64,000 nucleotides of DNA from Streptomyces sp. NBC_01306 (lineage in GTDB: Bacteria; Actinomycetota; Actinomycetes; Streptomycetales; Streptomycetaceae), in assembly GCF_026340465.1 (NCBI RefSeq), contig NZ_JAPEPC010000001.1:1240001-1304000 (forward strand). Direction: 5' to 3'. Below the pieces are notes generated by a model. The model was not told the DNA's origin, made no database searches, and saw only the letters and a program-made list of their open reading frames with translations. The position numbers and the translations under genes are program-made. Below are positions 43,378 through 52,034 of this stretch, piece after piece. Within the stretch, counting starts at the first letter, position 1. The number at the start of each line of letters is the position of its first letter.

Positions 43378-44040
43378 TCAGACGCCTGCGCCGAGTACGG
43401 CGTTGACGCGCTGCGGGTCACCGCAGACGATCAGCAGCGCTCCCGCGTACTTCCTGGCCGCAGGCAGCACCTGGGCCACGGATTCGTCGGTTCCGCCGTT
43501 GAGCGCGACCACCACGACGGGACGGGCCTTCGCCCGGCCCACTGCGTCGGCGCTCGCGTAGAAGACGTCCTCGCGGGCATCGTGCTGTGCCCAGTAGGCG
43601 GCTTCGCCGAAGGACAACTCGTGTGCTGCCCACGGGTGCTGCTCGCCGGTGGTGAGCACCAGGACGTCACCCGGTGCACGACCGGTGTCGAGCAGCAGGT
43701 CGACCGCTTCTTCCGCCGCGTCCAGCGCACCGTCCGCCGAAGCGGGGAGCAGCTGGACCTGCGGCGCGGAAGAGTCTCCCGCAGGGGTCTCGGGACGGGC
43801 GTCCGGACGGTTGCCCGGCCGGTTGTCCGCACGCTGGGAAGAGGATGTCCGCTGCACGGGAGGCGCGGTGGGCGCAGGCCTGGCAGCAGGACGGGGCCCC
43901 GGACGAGCGGGGCGTGGCACGGCCGCGGGACGCGGGCCGGGTACGGGGCGAGGGGTCGACGCAGTACGGCCGGCGGCCGGAACAACGCGGGGACCCTGGG
44001 CACTCTCGTGAATCTGAGACTCCTCGGGGATGAGAGGCAT
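43378..44040 (-). CDS. hypothetical protein with Pro/Arg-rich N-terminus and helicase-C-like end
   Basis: 220 residues from the ATG at 44040. Residues ~20-95 are Pro/Arg/Ala-rich and probably disordered (TPRPVPGPRPAAVPRPARPG). Residues ~105-220 form a folded domain (ALDAAEEAVDLLLDTGRAPG, DVLVLTTGEQHPWAAHELSF, GEAAYWAQHDAREDVFYASA, ARPVVVVALNGGTDES). That half resembles, in strand pattern, the last domain of UvrD-like helicases, but no Walker motif is present, so it cannot be a motor on its own. Family not recognised with confidence. The next gene on the same strand is RNase HII. Confidence 0.7.
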   Translation of the reverse strand: MPLIPEESQIHESAQGPRVVPAAGRTASTPRPVPGPRPAAVPRPARPGPRPAARPAPTAPPVQRTSSSQRADNRPGNRPDARPETPAGDSSAPQVQLLPASADGALDAAEEAVDLLLDTGRAPGDVLVLTTGEQHPWAAHELSFGEAAYWAQHDAREDVFYASADAVGRAKARPVVVVALNGGTDESVAQVLPAARKYAGALLIVCGDPQRVNAVLGAGV

Positions 44041-44136
44041 GAATGGATGTCTATCAAACGGCGGCGCACGAGGCACCACCGGGTGGGCACGTCAGTGCGA
44101 TTCGGACGGGGTTTTCTCCGCCGGTCCACTGAAAGT

Positions 44137-44847
44137 TCAGAAGTCGAAGCCGAGTTGGCCCCCGCTTTCCAACGCGACGGCCTCCGCGGGGAGACGGGTC
44201 TTCTTCAGGTGCCGCCACTGGGGCAGCCCATCCAGATAGGACCAGGAGAGCCGGTGGTACGGGGTGGGCCCCCGCTCCTCCAGCGTCGCTTTGTGCACAG
44301 GCGAGGGGTAGCCCGCATTGGCTTCGAAGGCGAAGCCCCCGCACACGTCGGACTCCGCGGCGAGCTCGGCCATCATCGCGTCCCTGCGCACCTTGGCGAT
44401 CACCGAGGCGGCCGCCACGGCAACGCAGGACTGGTCACCCTTGATCACCGTACGGACCCGCCAGGGAAGACCGAGATAGTCGTGCTTGCCGTCGAGGATC
44501 ACCGCGTCCGGGCGGACCGGTAGCGCTTCGAGCGCCCGCCCGGCGGCGAGCCGCAGCGCTGCCGTCATCCCCAGATCGTCGATCTCCAGCGGAGAGGCGT
44601 GCCCGAGCGCGAAGGCGGTGACCCACGACTCCAGCAGCCCCGCCAGCTCCGTGCGGCGCTTGGGGCTGATCAGCTTGGAGTCGGTGAGTCCGGGCGGCGG
44701 TCGACGCAGTCCGGTGACTGCGGCGCAGACGGTGACGGGGCCGGCCCAGGCCCCGCGTCCGACCTCGTCGACGCCGGCGACGGTCTTGGCACCCGTAGTG
44801 GCGCGCAGTGAGCGCTCGACGGTGTGCGTGGGTGGTTCGTACGGCAT
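44137..44847 (-). CDS. rnhB: ribonuclease HII
   Basis: 236 residues. The active-site motif is [19 protein letters not shown] (Asp-Glu), followed by the acidic region [16 protein letters not shown] and [20 protein letters not shown] with the family Ser/Lys, and [20 protein letters not shown] near the end. It removes RNA from RNA-DNA hybrids, including single ribonucleotides embedded in DNA, in the cytoplasm. Length is normal for actinomycetes. Start ATG 44847 gives a short N-terminal lead ([14 protein letters not shown]). Confidence 0.95.
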   Translation of the reverse strand: MPYEPPTHTVERSLRATTGAKTVAGVDEVGRGAWAGPVTVCAAVTGLRRPPPGLTDSKLISPKRRTELAGLLESWVTAFALGHASPLEIDDLGMTAALRLAAGRALEALPVRPDAVILDGKHDYLGLPWRVRTVIKGDQSCVAVAAASVIAKVRRDAMMAELAAESDVCGGFAFEANAGYPSPVHKATLEERGPTPYHRLSWSYLDGLPQWRHLKKTRLPAEAVALESGGQLGFDF

Positions 44848-45377
44848 GGCGCCAGCAAGGGTACGCCGCCGGACACCTCCTGCGACACCCCGGTACCGGC
44901 CATGAATTCAGCGACCGCTTCAGCGCAGCGGCGACACGTTCACTTCGTCAACCATCCGGGCAACACCACAGTCCAGAAATTTGCATACGCATATAAATAG
45001 GCGAAACATCATCAACCCTGGGATCCGATCGCAGACCAGATCACTCACCACGTCCGGACAGCCACCGCCACCCGAAATCCCGCAACCTGCAATGCATTTG
45101 AAGAGCCGGACAACGGCTCAGCGGCCCGCTGGATGATCAGCACACGGAAGGGCCTCACCGCAGATTTATCACATTCGTGAAGCACGGCACGCGGTGCAAA
45201 TTCCGGCGTGGAACGTGCGCCGCGGACCCCGGCCCAGCCGACACAGATCCGCGCCCGCACCACCGTCTCCGGGATGACCGGCCACGAGTCCGCGGCCGCG
45301 TCCGGGCTGCTCATCAACACCACGCGGGGGGCGCTGGGCGCCGGCCTCACCCGGGCCACCGGAAGCGCCCCCTCACC
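44848..45377. other. 530-nt intergenic region
   Basis: Between rnhB and the ADP-ribosylglycohydrolase gene. The part near 44900-45180 is clearly AT-richer than the rest of the window (CATACGCATATAAATAGGCG) and holds no gene-like frame. 45200-45360 has GC-rich third positions on the reverse strand (a 104-residue frame, 45045-45359), but its second half loses coding character and no family is recognised. It may hold the rnhB promoter and a gene remnant. Confidence 0.4.
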
Positions 45378-46307
45378 TCACGACGGGCGCGAAGGTGTCC
45401 ACTCGGGCAGTTCCTCGGTCCGTTCCAGCCACCCGGCGGGCGGCATACCGCCCAGCCCAGCGGCCACGACACCCCCCGCGATCGCGCAGGTCGTGTCGAC
45501 GTCACCGCCGACCTGGGCCGTCGTCCAGAACGTCCGCTCGAAATCGCCGAGGCCCCGCGCGGCAGACCACAGGGCGAACGGCACGGTGTCGTGCGCGCTG
45601 GTCCGCCGACCGCACCCCAGCACCGCGGCGACCGTACCCGCGTCGTCGTAGTCCAGCATGTCCTTGGCCCGGCGCAGCCCCGCACCCACGGCGCTGCGCG
45701 GGACGAGTGCGATCACGCCGTCCAGCAGGTCGGCGGCGGGCGGGGGTCCCGCGGGATCAGCGGCCAGGGCGGCAGCAGCGGCCACCGCCATGCTCCCCAC
45801 CACCGCCTCACGGTGCTGATGTGTCGTGTACGCGGAGATCTCGGCCTGGTGCGTGGCCTGCTCCGGATCGTGCGCGTACCAGGCGCCGAGCGGCGCGATC
45901 CGCATCGCGGCGCCGTTACCCCACGAACCCTGGCCGTTGAAGAGGCCGCTGGCCAGTTCCCGCCAGTCGCCGCCTTCCCTGACCAGCCGCAGCATCCGGT
46001 TGACCGCCGGGCCGTACCCTCGGTCGAAGTCATGGTGCGCGGCGAAGGAAGCAGCGAGTACGTCCTGGTCGATCCGGCCCTCCGAGGCCAGCACCGCCAG
46101 CACCGAACAACCCATCTCGGTGTCGTCGGTCCACTGCCAGGGGCCTGCGGGCAGCTCGCGCCGGGCCAGCAGCGGATAGTTGTCGGGGACGAAGAACTGG
46201 GAGCCCAGGGCATCTCCGACGGAGAGCCCGCGCAGGCTGGCCCGAGCGCGTCCGAAAGCATCGGGAAGAGATCCGGAAACGGAATGAAAAGCGGAGTCAG
46301 CGGTCAT
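45378..46307 (-). CDS. ADP-ribosylglycohydrolase family protein (DraG-like)
   Basis: 309 residues. Metal-binding motifs of the family: GLSVGDALGSQFF, WQWTDDTEMGCSVLAVL (the DDTxM pair) and VGGDVDTTCAIAGGVVAAGL (GGDxDT) near the end, with GNGAAMRIAPLGAWYA in between. It hydrolyses ADP-ribose bonds on proteins or small molecules using two Mg2+ ions. The family includes nitrogenase regulator DraG, but no nitrogenase context exists here. Followed 33 nt downstream by a short tandem repeat and the phosphatase gene on the same strand. Confidence 0.9.
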   Translation of the reverse strand: MTADSAFHSVSGSLPDAFGRARASLRGLSVGDALGSQFFVPDNYPLLARRELPAGPWQWTDDTEMGCSVLAVLASEGRIDQDVLAASFAAHHDFDRGYGPAVNRMLRLVREGGDWRELASGLFNGQGSWGNGAAMRIAPLGAWYAHDPEQATHQAEISAYTTHQHREAVVGSMAVAAAAALAADPAGPPPAADLLDGVIALVPRSAVGAGLRRAKDMLDYDDAGTVAAVLGCGRRTSAHDTVPFALWSAARGLGDFERTFWTTAQVGGDVDTTCAIAGGVVAAGLGGMPPAGWLERTEELPEWTPSRPS

Positions 46308-46320
46308 CTCACCTCCACTC

Positions 46321-46362
46321 TAACCGGTGACGCCGTACCGTTAACCGGTGACGCCGTACGGT
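46321..46362. repeat. 21-bp tandem duplication at the phosphatase 3' end
   Basis: Two nearly identical 21-bp units (each starting TAACCGGTGACGCCGTAC) lie side by side. The right-hand unit contains the last codons and stop of the histidine phosphatase gene; the left unit is a copy beyond the stop. It looks like a recent slippage duplication. Confidence 0.75.
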
Positions 46363-47000
46363 TCCGGAACGCGCCAGTGGTCGAACGGCCGGTCCAGCGT
46401 GTACTTGCCGTCCTCGCCCAGCACCAGCGTCCGCGACTCCCCGTTCCCCGGGTTGGACAGCGCCTCGAACTCCGCGACCGACCAGTGGAACCACCGCATA
46501 CAGAAGAGCCGCATCGTCAGACCGTGCGTGACCAGCAGGACATTCGGCGGGTGGTCAGGAGCCTCGAAGCTCCGGTGGAGGCTCTCCAGGAACGAGCCGA
46601 CGCGATCGTAGACATCGGCCCCGGACTCCCCCTGCGCGAACCGGTAGAAGAAGTGGCCGTAGGCGTCCCGGTACGCCTTCTGCAGACGCACGTCGTCGCG
46701 GTCCTGCCAGTTCCCCCAGTCCTGCTCACGCAGCCGGGGCTCTTCCCTGACCCGGACCTGTTCCGGATCGAGGCCGAAGGCCCGGAAGGTCTCGTGGGTA
46801 CGGCGGTAGGGCGAGACATAGGTGCTCACCTGTTCCCGGCCGAAGAGTTCCCGCAGCCGCGCCCCGGTCGCCTCCGCCTGGCGCTGCCCGCTCGGGGTGA
46901 GCTTCAGCGCGTGGTCGGGTTCGCGTTCGTACACCGTGTCATCAGCGTTGCCCTCCGACTCCCCGTGCCGGACAAGAACGATGCGTTGTGGTCGAGCCAT
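46341..47000 (-). CDS. histidine phosphatase family protein (phosphoglycerate mutase-like)
   Basis: 219 residues. The catalytic N-terminus is QRIVLVRHGESEGNADDTVY (RHG with the phospho-accepting His), with the second His in VLLVTHGLTMRLFCMRWFHW. The RLREQDWGNWQDRDDVRLQK insert and SGADVYDRVGSFLESLHRSF (acid residue) are as in broad-range phosphatases. Acts on phosphorylated sugars, nucleotides or proteins; substrate not predictable. The frame ends inside one unit of a 21-bp tandem repeat. Confidence 0.9.
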   Translation of the reverse strand: MARPQRIVLVRHGESEGNADDTVYEREPDHALKLTPSGQRQAEATGARLRELFGREQVSTYVSPYRRTHETFRAFGLDPEQVRVREEPRLREQDWGNWQDRDDVRLQKAYRDAYGHFFYRFAQGESGADVYDRVGSFLESLHRSFEAPDHPPNVLLVTHGLTMRLFCMRWFHWSVAEFEALSNPGNGESRTLVLGEDGKYTLDRPFDHWRVPEPYGVTG

Positions 47001-47052
47001 GCCAAAACACTAGATCGGATCGCCGTCGAGTGCGCCGACGCCCCTCATGCGG

Positions 47053-47658
47053 CTATACGGTCCAGGACGGTTCCAGCTGTACGACGTCCCCCGCCAGCGC
47101 CGCCACGTCCGCGTCGGTCTGGGCACGCAGCGACAGCCGCTCGATCCGCTCCGGCCGGTATTTCCCGCGCTCGGCCGCGGACTGCCACATCGAGAGGACG
47201 AGGAACTCGTCCCCGGGCGCCTCTCCGAACATTCCGCGCAGCATCCCGGGCGACCCCGCCATCGCGGGGTTCCAGACCTTCTCCTGCATCAGCGCGAAGT
47301 GCTCGGCCCGCTCGGGGTGCACACGGGAGTGCGCGACCCGGACCACGTCCGCATCGCCGAAGCGGGGTTCGAACCCTGTTCTCACATCGAAGCGGTACTC
47401 GAAGAGCTTGGCCTGCATGTCCTTGAACGTGCCCGCCTGGGCGGCAGCGAGCCGGTCGTGCGCCCGGGCCATGAACGAGTCGTAGAAGGGCCGGCTCTCC
47501 CAGAAGGCGAACACATGCGCCACACTCCGCCGACTGCGGCTCCAGCCGCCCCCCTGCCCCCGGAATCCCGGCTCACCCAGCAGCCCCGCCCACCTCCGCT
47601 GCCCCTGTTCGAACCCTCTGGGGTCTGTCACCGTGCAGCGAATCCACTTGACCAGCAC
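47053..47658 (-). CDS. DUF4937 domain-containing protein
   Basis: 201 residues. Two similar halves: LVKWIRCTVTDPRGFEQGQR, then HVFAFWESRPFYDSFMARAH, and VVRVAHSRVHPERAEHFALM, then EFLVLSMWQSAAERGKYRPE. Each half looks like a ferredoxin-like (monooxygenase/ABM-type) beta-alpha-beta unit, so the protein may be a fused dimer. No catalytic residue is assigned. This family is found near phosphatases and nrdJ in Streptomyces (recall). Role unknown. Confidence 0.8.
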   Translation of the reverse strand: MLVKWIRCTVTDPRGFEQGQRRWAGLLGEPGFRGQGGGWSRSRRSVAHVFAFWESRPFYDSFMARAHDRLAAAQAGTFKDMQAKLFEYRFDVRTGFEPRFGDADVVRVAHSRVHPERAEHFALMQEKVWNPAMAGSPGMLRGMFGEAPGDEFLVLSMWQSAAERGKYRPERIERLSLRAQTDADVAALAGDVVQLEPSWTV

Positions 47659-47959
47659 CGCGCCATCGTACGGCCAGGAGAGTGACGCCGGGTCATGGTC
47701 CGGCGGAGCACATCCGGATCAGCTGCCGCAAACATCCGGGCTGTTTCCAATACCGATCACATAGTTGGGAAAACCGGTCAACCGGGCGACCGCAGCGGTC
47801 CGTTCACCTGCCCCAACCACTGCACACCACCGGTCCTGAGCACGGGAGCCGGAACAAGAAAAAGAGGGCGCCGACCAGTGGTCGGCGCCCTCTCCAGCGC
47901 GGTTCAGCGCCCTCGGCCGTTGGTGCTCAGAGGCGCATCAGCCGCAATCGCAGCCCGTG
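47659..47959. other. 301-nt intergenic region before nrdJ stop
   Basis: Upstream of the DUF4937 start and downstream of nrdJ. It holds the nrdJ terminator at 47864-47892 and presumably the DUF4937 promoter. Nothing else was seen. Confidence 0.5.
47864..47892 (-). terminator. intrinsic terminator after nrdJ
   Basis: GAGGGCGCCGACC pairs perfectly with its complement around a 3-nt loop. On the reverse strand it is followed by TTTTTCTTG, so this is a textbook rho-independent terminator 68 nt past the nrdJ stop. Confidence 0.92.
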
Positions 47960-50842
47960 TCAGCTGCAGCCGCTGGTCGAGCCGCACCCCTCGCAGAGGT
48001 AGCAGCTGCCCGCACGGCGCATCTTCGTACCGCAGGAGAAGCAGAGCGGCGCATCGGCGTTCAGACCGAGCGTGATCTCCATCAGCTCGGTCGAGTTGTG
48101 CGCCTGCTTCGGAGCGGGCACCTCGGCGGCAGCCTCCGGCTGCGGTGCGGCCGCCTTCGGAGCCTCCACGTGGCGCGGTGCGGACTGGGACAGACCCTCC
48201 ACATCCACATCGTCGTCGCCCGGCTCGTACGACCCGGTGTCCAGGTGGCGCTGACGCTCCGATGCCGAGTGGATGCCCAGCGCCGAGCGCGTCTCGAAGG
48301 GCAGGAAGTCGAGCGCCAGACGGCGGAAGATGTAGTCGACGATCGACTGCGCCATCCGTACGTCGGGGTCGTCCGTCATACCGGCCGGCTCGAAGCGCAT
48401 GTTGGTGAACTTCGAGACGTACGTTTCGAGCGGAACGCCGTACTGCATACCGACCGAGACCGCGATCGAGAAGGCGTCCATCATGCCCGCGAGGGTCGAC
48501 CCCTGCTTGGACATCTTCAGGAAGACCTCACCGAGACCGTCGTCCGGGTAGGAGTTGGCGGTCATGTACCCCTCGGCGCCGCCCACCGTGAAGGAGGTGG
48601 TGATGCCGGGGCGGCCCTTCGGCAGGCGCTTGCGGACCGGGCGGTACTCGATGACCTTCTCGGTCTTCGGCTCCGTCTTCTCGGCCCCGTCGGCGGACTT
48701 GGACTTGGCCGAGAGCGGCTGGCCGACCTTGGAGTTCTCGACGTAGACGGCAAGCGCCTTGGTACCGAGCTTCCAGCCCTGGAGGTAGATCTCCTCGACG
48801 TCCTCGACCGTGCTGGACGCCGGCATGTTGACCGTCTTGGAGATGGCACCGGAGAGGAACGGCTGGGCGGCCGCCATCATCCGTACGTGGCCCATGGGCG
48901 CGATGGAACGCTCGCCCATGGCGCAGTCGAAGACCGAGTAGTGCTCCGTCTTGAGGCCGGGGGCGTCGACGACATTGCCGTGGTCGGCGATGTGGGCGAC
49001 GATCGCCTCGACCTGCTCCGGCTGGTACCCGAGACGCTTGAGGGCCTTGGGGACCGTGTTGTTCACGATCTGCATCGAGCCGCCGCCGACGAGCTTCTTG
49101 AACTTGACCAGGGCCAGGTCCGGCTCGACGCCCGTGGTGTCGCAGTCCATCATCAGGCCGATGGTGCCGGTCGGTGCGAGCACCGACGCCTGCGCATTGC
49201 GGAAACCGTTCTTCTCACCGAGGCGCAGGACGTCCTGCCAGGCCTCCGTGGCCGCGGCCCAGACCGGGCTGTCCAGGTCGTCGGTGCGCGTGGCCGACGC
49301 GTTGGCGTCCGCGTGCTGCTTCATGACGCGCTTGTGGGCGTCGGCGTTGCGGGCGTAGCCGTCGTACGGGCCGACGACCGCGGCGAGCTCGGCAGAGCGC
49401 TTGTACGAGGTGCCGGTCATCAGCGAGGTGATGGAGCCGGCCAGGGCGCGGCCGCCGTCGCTGTCGTACGCGTGGCCGGTCGCCATGAGCAGCGCGCCGA
49501 GGTTGGCGTAGCCGATGCCCAGCTGGCGGAAGGCGCGGGTCGTCTCGCCGATCTTCTCGGTGGGGAAGTCGGCGAAGCAGATCGAGATGTCCATCGCGGT
49601 GATGACCAGCTCGACGACCTTGGCGAAGCGCTCGGCGTCGAACGACTGGTTGCCCTGGTCGTCGTCGCGCAGGAACTTCATGAGGTTGAGCGAGGCGAGG
49701 TTGCACGACGAGTTGTCCAGGTGCATGTACTCGCTGCACGGGTTGGACGCGGTGATCCGGCCCGTCTCGGGCGAGGTGTGCCACCGGTTGATGATGTCGT
49801 CGTACTGGATCCCGGGGTCGGCACAGACGTGCGCGGCCTCGGCCATCTTGCGGAAGAGCGCCTTGGCGTCGACCTTCTCGATGACCTCGCCGGTCATGCG
49901 CGAGCGCAGCCCGAACTGGGACCCGGCCTCGACCGCGTGCATGAACTCGTCGTTCACACGGACCGAGTTGTTGGCGTTCTGGTATTGGACGGACGTGATG
50001 TCGTCGCCGCCCAGGTCCATGTCGAAGCCCGCGTCGCGCAGGGCGCGGATCTTCTCCTCCTCCTTCACCTTGGTCTCGATGAAGGCCTCGACGTCCGGGT
50101 GGTCGACATCGAGGACGACCATCTTGGCCGCACGGCGGGTGGCGCCACCGGACTTGATCGTTCCTGCGGAGGCGTCGGCCCCGCGCATGAACGAGACCGG
50201 GCCGGACGCGTTGCCGCCGGAGGAGAGCAGCTCCTTGGAGGAGCGGATTCGGGAGAGGTTGAGACCGGCGCCCGAGCCGCCCTTGAAGATCATCCCCTCT
50301 TCCTTGTACCAGTCGAGGATGGACTCCATGGAGTCGTCGACCGAGAGGATGAAACAGGCGCTGACCTGCTGGGGCTGGGCCGTGCCCACGTTGAACCAGA
50401 CCGGCGAGTTGAAGCTGAAGACCTGGTGCAGCAGCGCGTACGTGAGCTCGTGGTCGAAGAGCTCGGCGTCCTCCGGGGAGGCGAAGTAACCGTTCTCCTC
50501 GCCCGCCTTGCGGTACGTCCTCACCACACGGTCGATGAGCTGCTTGAGGCTGTTCTCGCGGTTGTCCGCGCCGACAGCGCCGCGGAAGTACTTGCTGGTG
50601 ACGATGTTGACCGCGTTCACCGACCAGAAGTCGGGGAACTCGACGCCACGCTGCTCGAAGTTGACCGAGCCGTCGCGCCAGTTGGTCATGACGACATCAC
50701 GGCGCTCCCAGACGACCTCGTCGTACGGATGCACGCCGGGAGTGGTGTGGATGCGCTCGCTGCGCAGCCCCTGCCGATTAGCAGCCGCCTTGGTCCCCTT
50801 CGCGCGGGAACCTCGTGCCGGGCCGCTCGCCGTCTCTGTCAT
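47960..50842 (-). CDS. nrdJ: vitamin B12-dependent (class II) ribonucleotide reductase
   Basis: 960 residues from the ATG at 50842 (GGGAGGCGGC upstream). Class II signatures: FFRGAVG-like start (KYFRGAVGADNRENSLKQLI), FNSPVWFNVGTAQPQQVSAC, LNLSRIRSSKELLSSGGNAS, NPCSEYMHLDNSSCNLASLN (catalytic Cys/Glu region) and LAPTGTIGLMMDCDTTGVEP. The C-terminus has a zinc-ribbon tail (PLCFSCGTKMRRAGSCYLCE and a final Cys pair) that delivers reducing equivalents. It makes dNTPs with adenosylcobalamin, including under low oxygen. The gene follows nrdR by 125 nt; expression is probably repressed through the NrdR boxes upstream of nrdR. Confidence 0.96.
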   Translation of the reverse strand: MTETASGPARGSRAKGTKAAANRQGLRSERIHTTPGVHPYDEVVWERRDVVMTNWRDGSVNFEQRGVEFPDFWSVNAVNIVTSKYFRGAVGADNRENSLKQLIDRVVRTYRKAGEENGYFASPEDAELFDHELTYALLHQVFSFNSPVWFNVGTAQPQQVSACFILSVDDSMESILDWYKEEGMIFKGGSGAGLNLSRIRSSKELLSSGGNASGPVSFMRGADASAGTIKSGGATRRAAKMVVLDVDHPDVEAFIETKVKEEEKIRALRDAGFDMDLGGDDITSVQYQNANNSVRVNDEFMHAVEAGSQFGLRSRMTGEVIEKVDAKALFRKMAEAAHVCADPGIQYDDIINRWHTSPETGRITASNPCSEYMHLDNSSCNLASLNLMKFLRDDDQGNQSFDAERFAKVVELVITAMDISICFADFPTEKIGETTRAFRQLGIGYANLGALLMATGHAYDSDGGRALAGSITSLMTGTSYKRSAELAAVVGPYDGYARNADAHKRVMKQHADANASATRTDDLDSPVWAAATEAWQDVLRLGEKNGFRNAQASVLAPTGTIGLMMDCDTTGVEPDLALVKFKKLVGGGSMQIVNNTVPKALKRLGYQPEQVEAIVAHIADHGNVVDAPGLKTEHYSVFDCAMGERSIAPMGHVRMMAAAQPFLSGAISKTVNMPASSTVEDVEEIYLQGWKLGTKALAVYVENSKVGQPLSAKSKSADGAEKTEPKTEKVIEYRPVRKRLPKGRPGITTSFTVGGAEGYMTANSYPDDGLGEVFLKMSKQGSTLAGMMDAFSIAVSVGMQYGVPLETYVSKFTNMRFEPAGMTDDPDVRMAQSIVDYIFRRLALDFLPFETRSALGIHSASERQRHLDTGSYEPGDDDVDVEGLSQSAPRHVEAPKAAAPQPEAAAEVPAPKQAHNSTELMEITLGLNADAPLCFSCGTKMRRAGSCYLCEGCGSTSGCS

Positions 50843-50967
50843 GCCGCCTCCCATATGCGGGCTAAAACGCCCAAAAGTGCCCAGTTCTTCCCATGGCACT
50901 GTGTCTGTCTGACACCTGCGGCGCAGGAAGCACCGCAGGCAGGTCTGTGTCCGCCGGCCCCGGAGGG

Positions 50968-51480
50968 TCAGTCGGTGGCAGTGGCGGGCACGGGGGCCAC
51001 AGGGGCCCCTCCGCACTCGCATCCCACTGCGGGGGGCTGCGCGTCGCGGAGTTCCGCGATGGCGGCCTCAAAGTCGTCGAGCGAATTGAATGCCCGGTAG
51101 ACGGACGCGAAGCGCAGGTACGCGACAAGGTCGAGCTCCTGCAACGGGCCGAGTATGGCCAGCCCGACGTCGTGAGTGGTCAGCTCGGCGCCCCCGGTGG
51201 CGCGCAGCGCCTCCTCGACCTGCTGGCCGAGTTTGGCGAGGGCGTCCTCAGTGACCGGCCGACCCTGGCAAGCCTTCCGCACACCCGAGATGACCTTCGT
51301 ACGGCTGAACGGTTCGGTCACTCCGCTGCGCTTGATCACCATCAGCGAGGCCGTCTCCACCGTCGTGAAACGGCGGGAGCAGTCGGGGCACTGGCGACGC
51401 CTGCGGATCGACGTGCCGTCGTCCGTCGTACGGCTGTCGACAACGCGGCTGTCAGGGTGCCTGCAGAAGGGGCAGTGCAT
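50968..51480 (-). CDS. nrdR: transcriptional repressor NrdR
   Basis: 170 residues from the ATG at 51480 (AAGGAGG upstream). The zinc ribbon is [19 protein letters not shown], then [18 protein letters not shown] (four Cys), followed by the ATP-cone ([20 protein letters not shown], then [20 protein letters not shown]). NrdR senses dATP/ATP and represses ribonucleotide reductase genes. It is the first gene of nrdR-nrdJ, and two boxes with the expected 31-bp spacing lie upstream at 51592-51638, so autoregulation is likely. The C-terminus has a short Cys/Ala/Pro-rich tail ([18 protein letters not shown]). Confidence 0.96.
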   Translation of the reverse strand: MHCPFCRHPDSRVVDSRTTDDGTSIRRRRQCPDCSRRFTTVETASLMVIKRSGVTEPFSRTKVISGVRKACQGRPVTEDALAKLGQQVEEALRATGGAELTTHDVGLAILGPLQELDLVAYLRFASVYRAFNSLDDFEAAIAELRDAQPPAVGCECGGAPVAPVPATATD

Positions 51481-51591
51481 GGGTTCCGAGCCTCCTTCGC
51501 AGTACGACCGAATAGCCTCGCCGGGCCCGGAACGAGCCCCTCGAAGCAGCACCAAGCATAGGCGATGACCCAGGGCGCGAAAGACCAGGGA

Positions 51592-51638
51592 CCACAACTT
51601 CTGGGTGGCTGTTTCAATCCAACCACTAGATCTGGGGT
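51592..51638. promoter_or_regulatory. two NrdR boxes upstream of nrdR-nrdJ
   Basis: Forward-strand boxes CCACAACTTCTGGGTG (51592-51607) and CCACTAGATCTGGGGT (51623-51638) share 11 of 16 positions. Reversed, the second reads ACCCCAGATCTAGTGG, matching the spaced invariant C, A, T and G of the ACACWATATATWGTGT-type consensus. The 31-bp spacing is the three-turn spacing known for NrdR box pairs. They lie 112-158 nt upstream of the nrdR ATG. Confidence 0.75.
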
Positions 51639-51951
51639 TCAGCTCCGCTTTCACGGCAGAGCGTGTCGCGCTCGGCCGCGGAGGCCGTCCGGCTCGGAAG
51701 AGGGTACGGGAAGCGTATCGGCGGCCGGATCGGGGGCCACCCCACGGCCACCGGCAAGCGATGGACAGCGACAGACGAACGACAGGCGCCGACAGACCGG
51801 GGTCTCGCCGCGACACTCCGCAGCCGACCGCCCCCGCGGCGCGGAACGCAACCGGCGGACGGTACCGTAATCGACCGAATTGCCTTTCGGCCCCGGCCGC
51901 GCTCATACACCCGACACCGCGCTCACGTGAAGGGTATTTTATTTTTTCACT

Positions 51952-51965
51952 CGAACGTGTGTTTG
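51952..51965. promoter_or_regulatory. SOS box (LexA binding site) upstream of lexA
   Basis: CGAACGTGTGTTTG fits the Gram-positive/actinobacterial SOS consensus CGAACRNRYGTTYG at every position. It lies 70 nt upstream of the lexA start, so LexA autorepression is expected. Confidence 0.9.
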
Positions 51966-52034
51966 GCGCAACCTTTCGAAAGCCACTACCGTTGTCCAAT
52001 CTAGGGAGAGAACATCTCGAGAGGGGCCGACGAC

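Larger units (their letters stand above)
51481..52034. other. 554-nt divergent nrdR/lexA intergenic region
   Basis: Holds the control regions of two DNA-metabolism regulators: the NrdR boxes near 51592-51638 on the nrdR side and the SOS box at 51952-51965 on the lexA side. The middle (51650-51900) has no gene that I can support. Confidence 0.6.

Noticed and set aside
45045..45359. 104-residue reverse frame in the rnhB/ADP-ribosylglycohydrolase gap
   Set aside because: Half of it has an AT-rich third-position pattern unlike real genes here, and no family is recognised; at best a remnant.
47957..51100. 1047-codon forward open frame opposite nrdJ
   Set aside because: It is the antisense shadow of nrdJ, whose family motifs and terminator are clear on the reverse strand.
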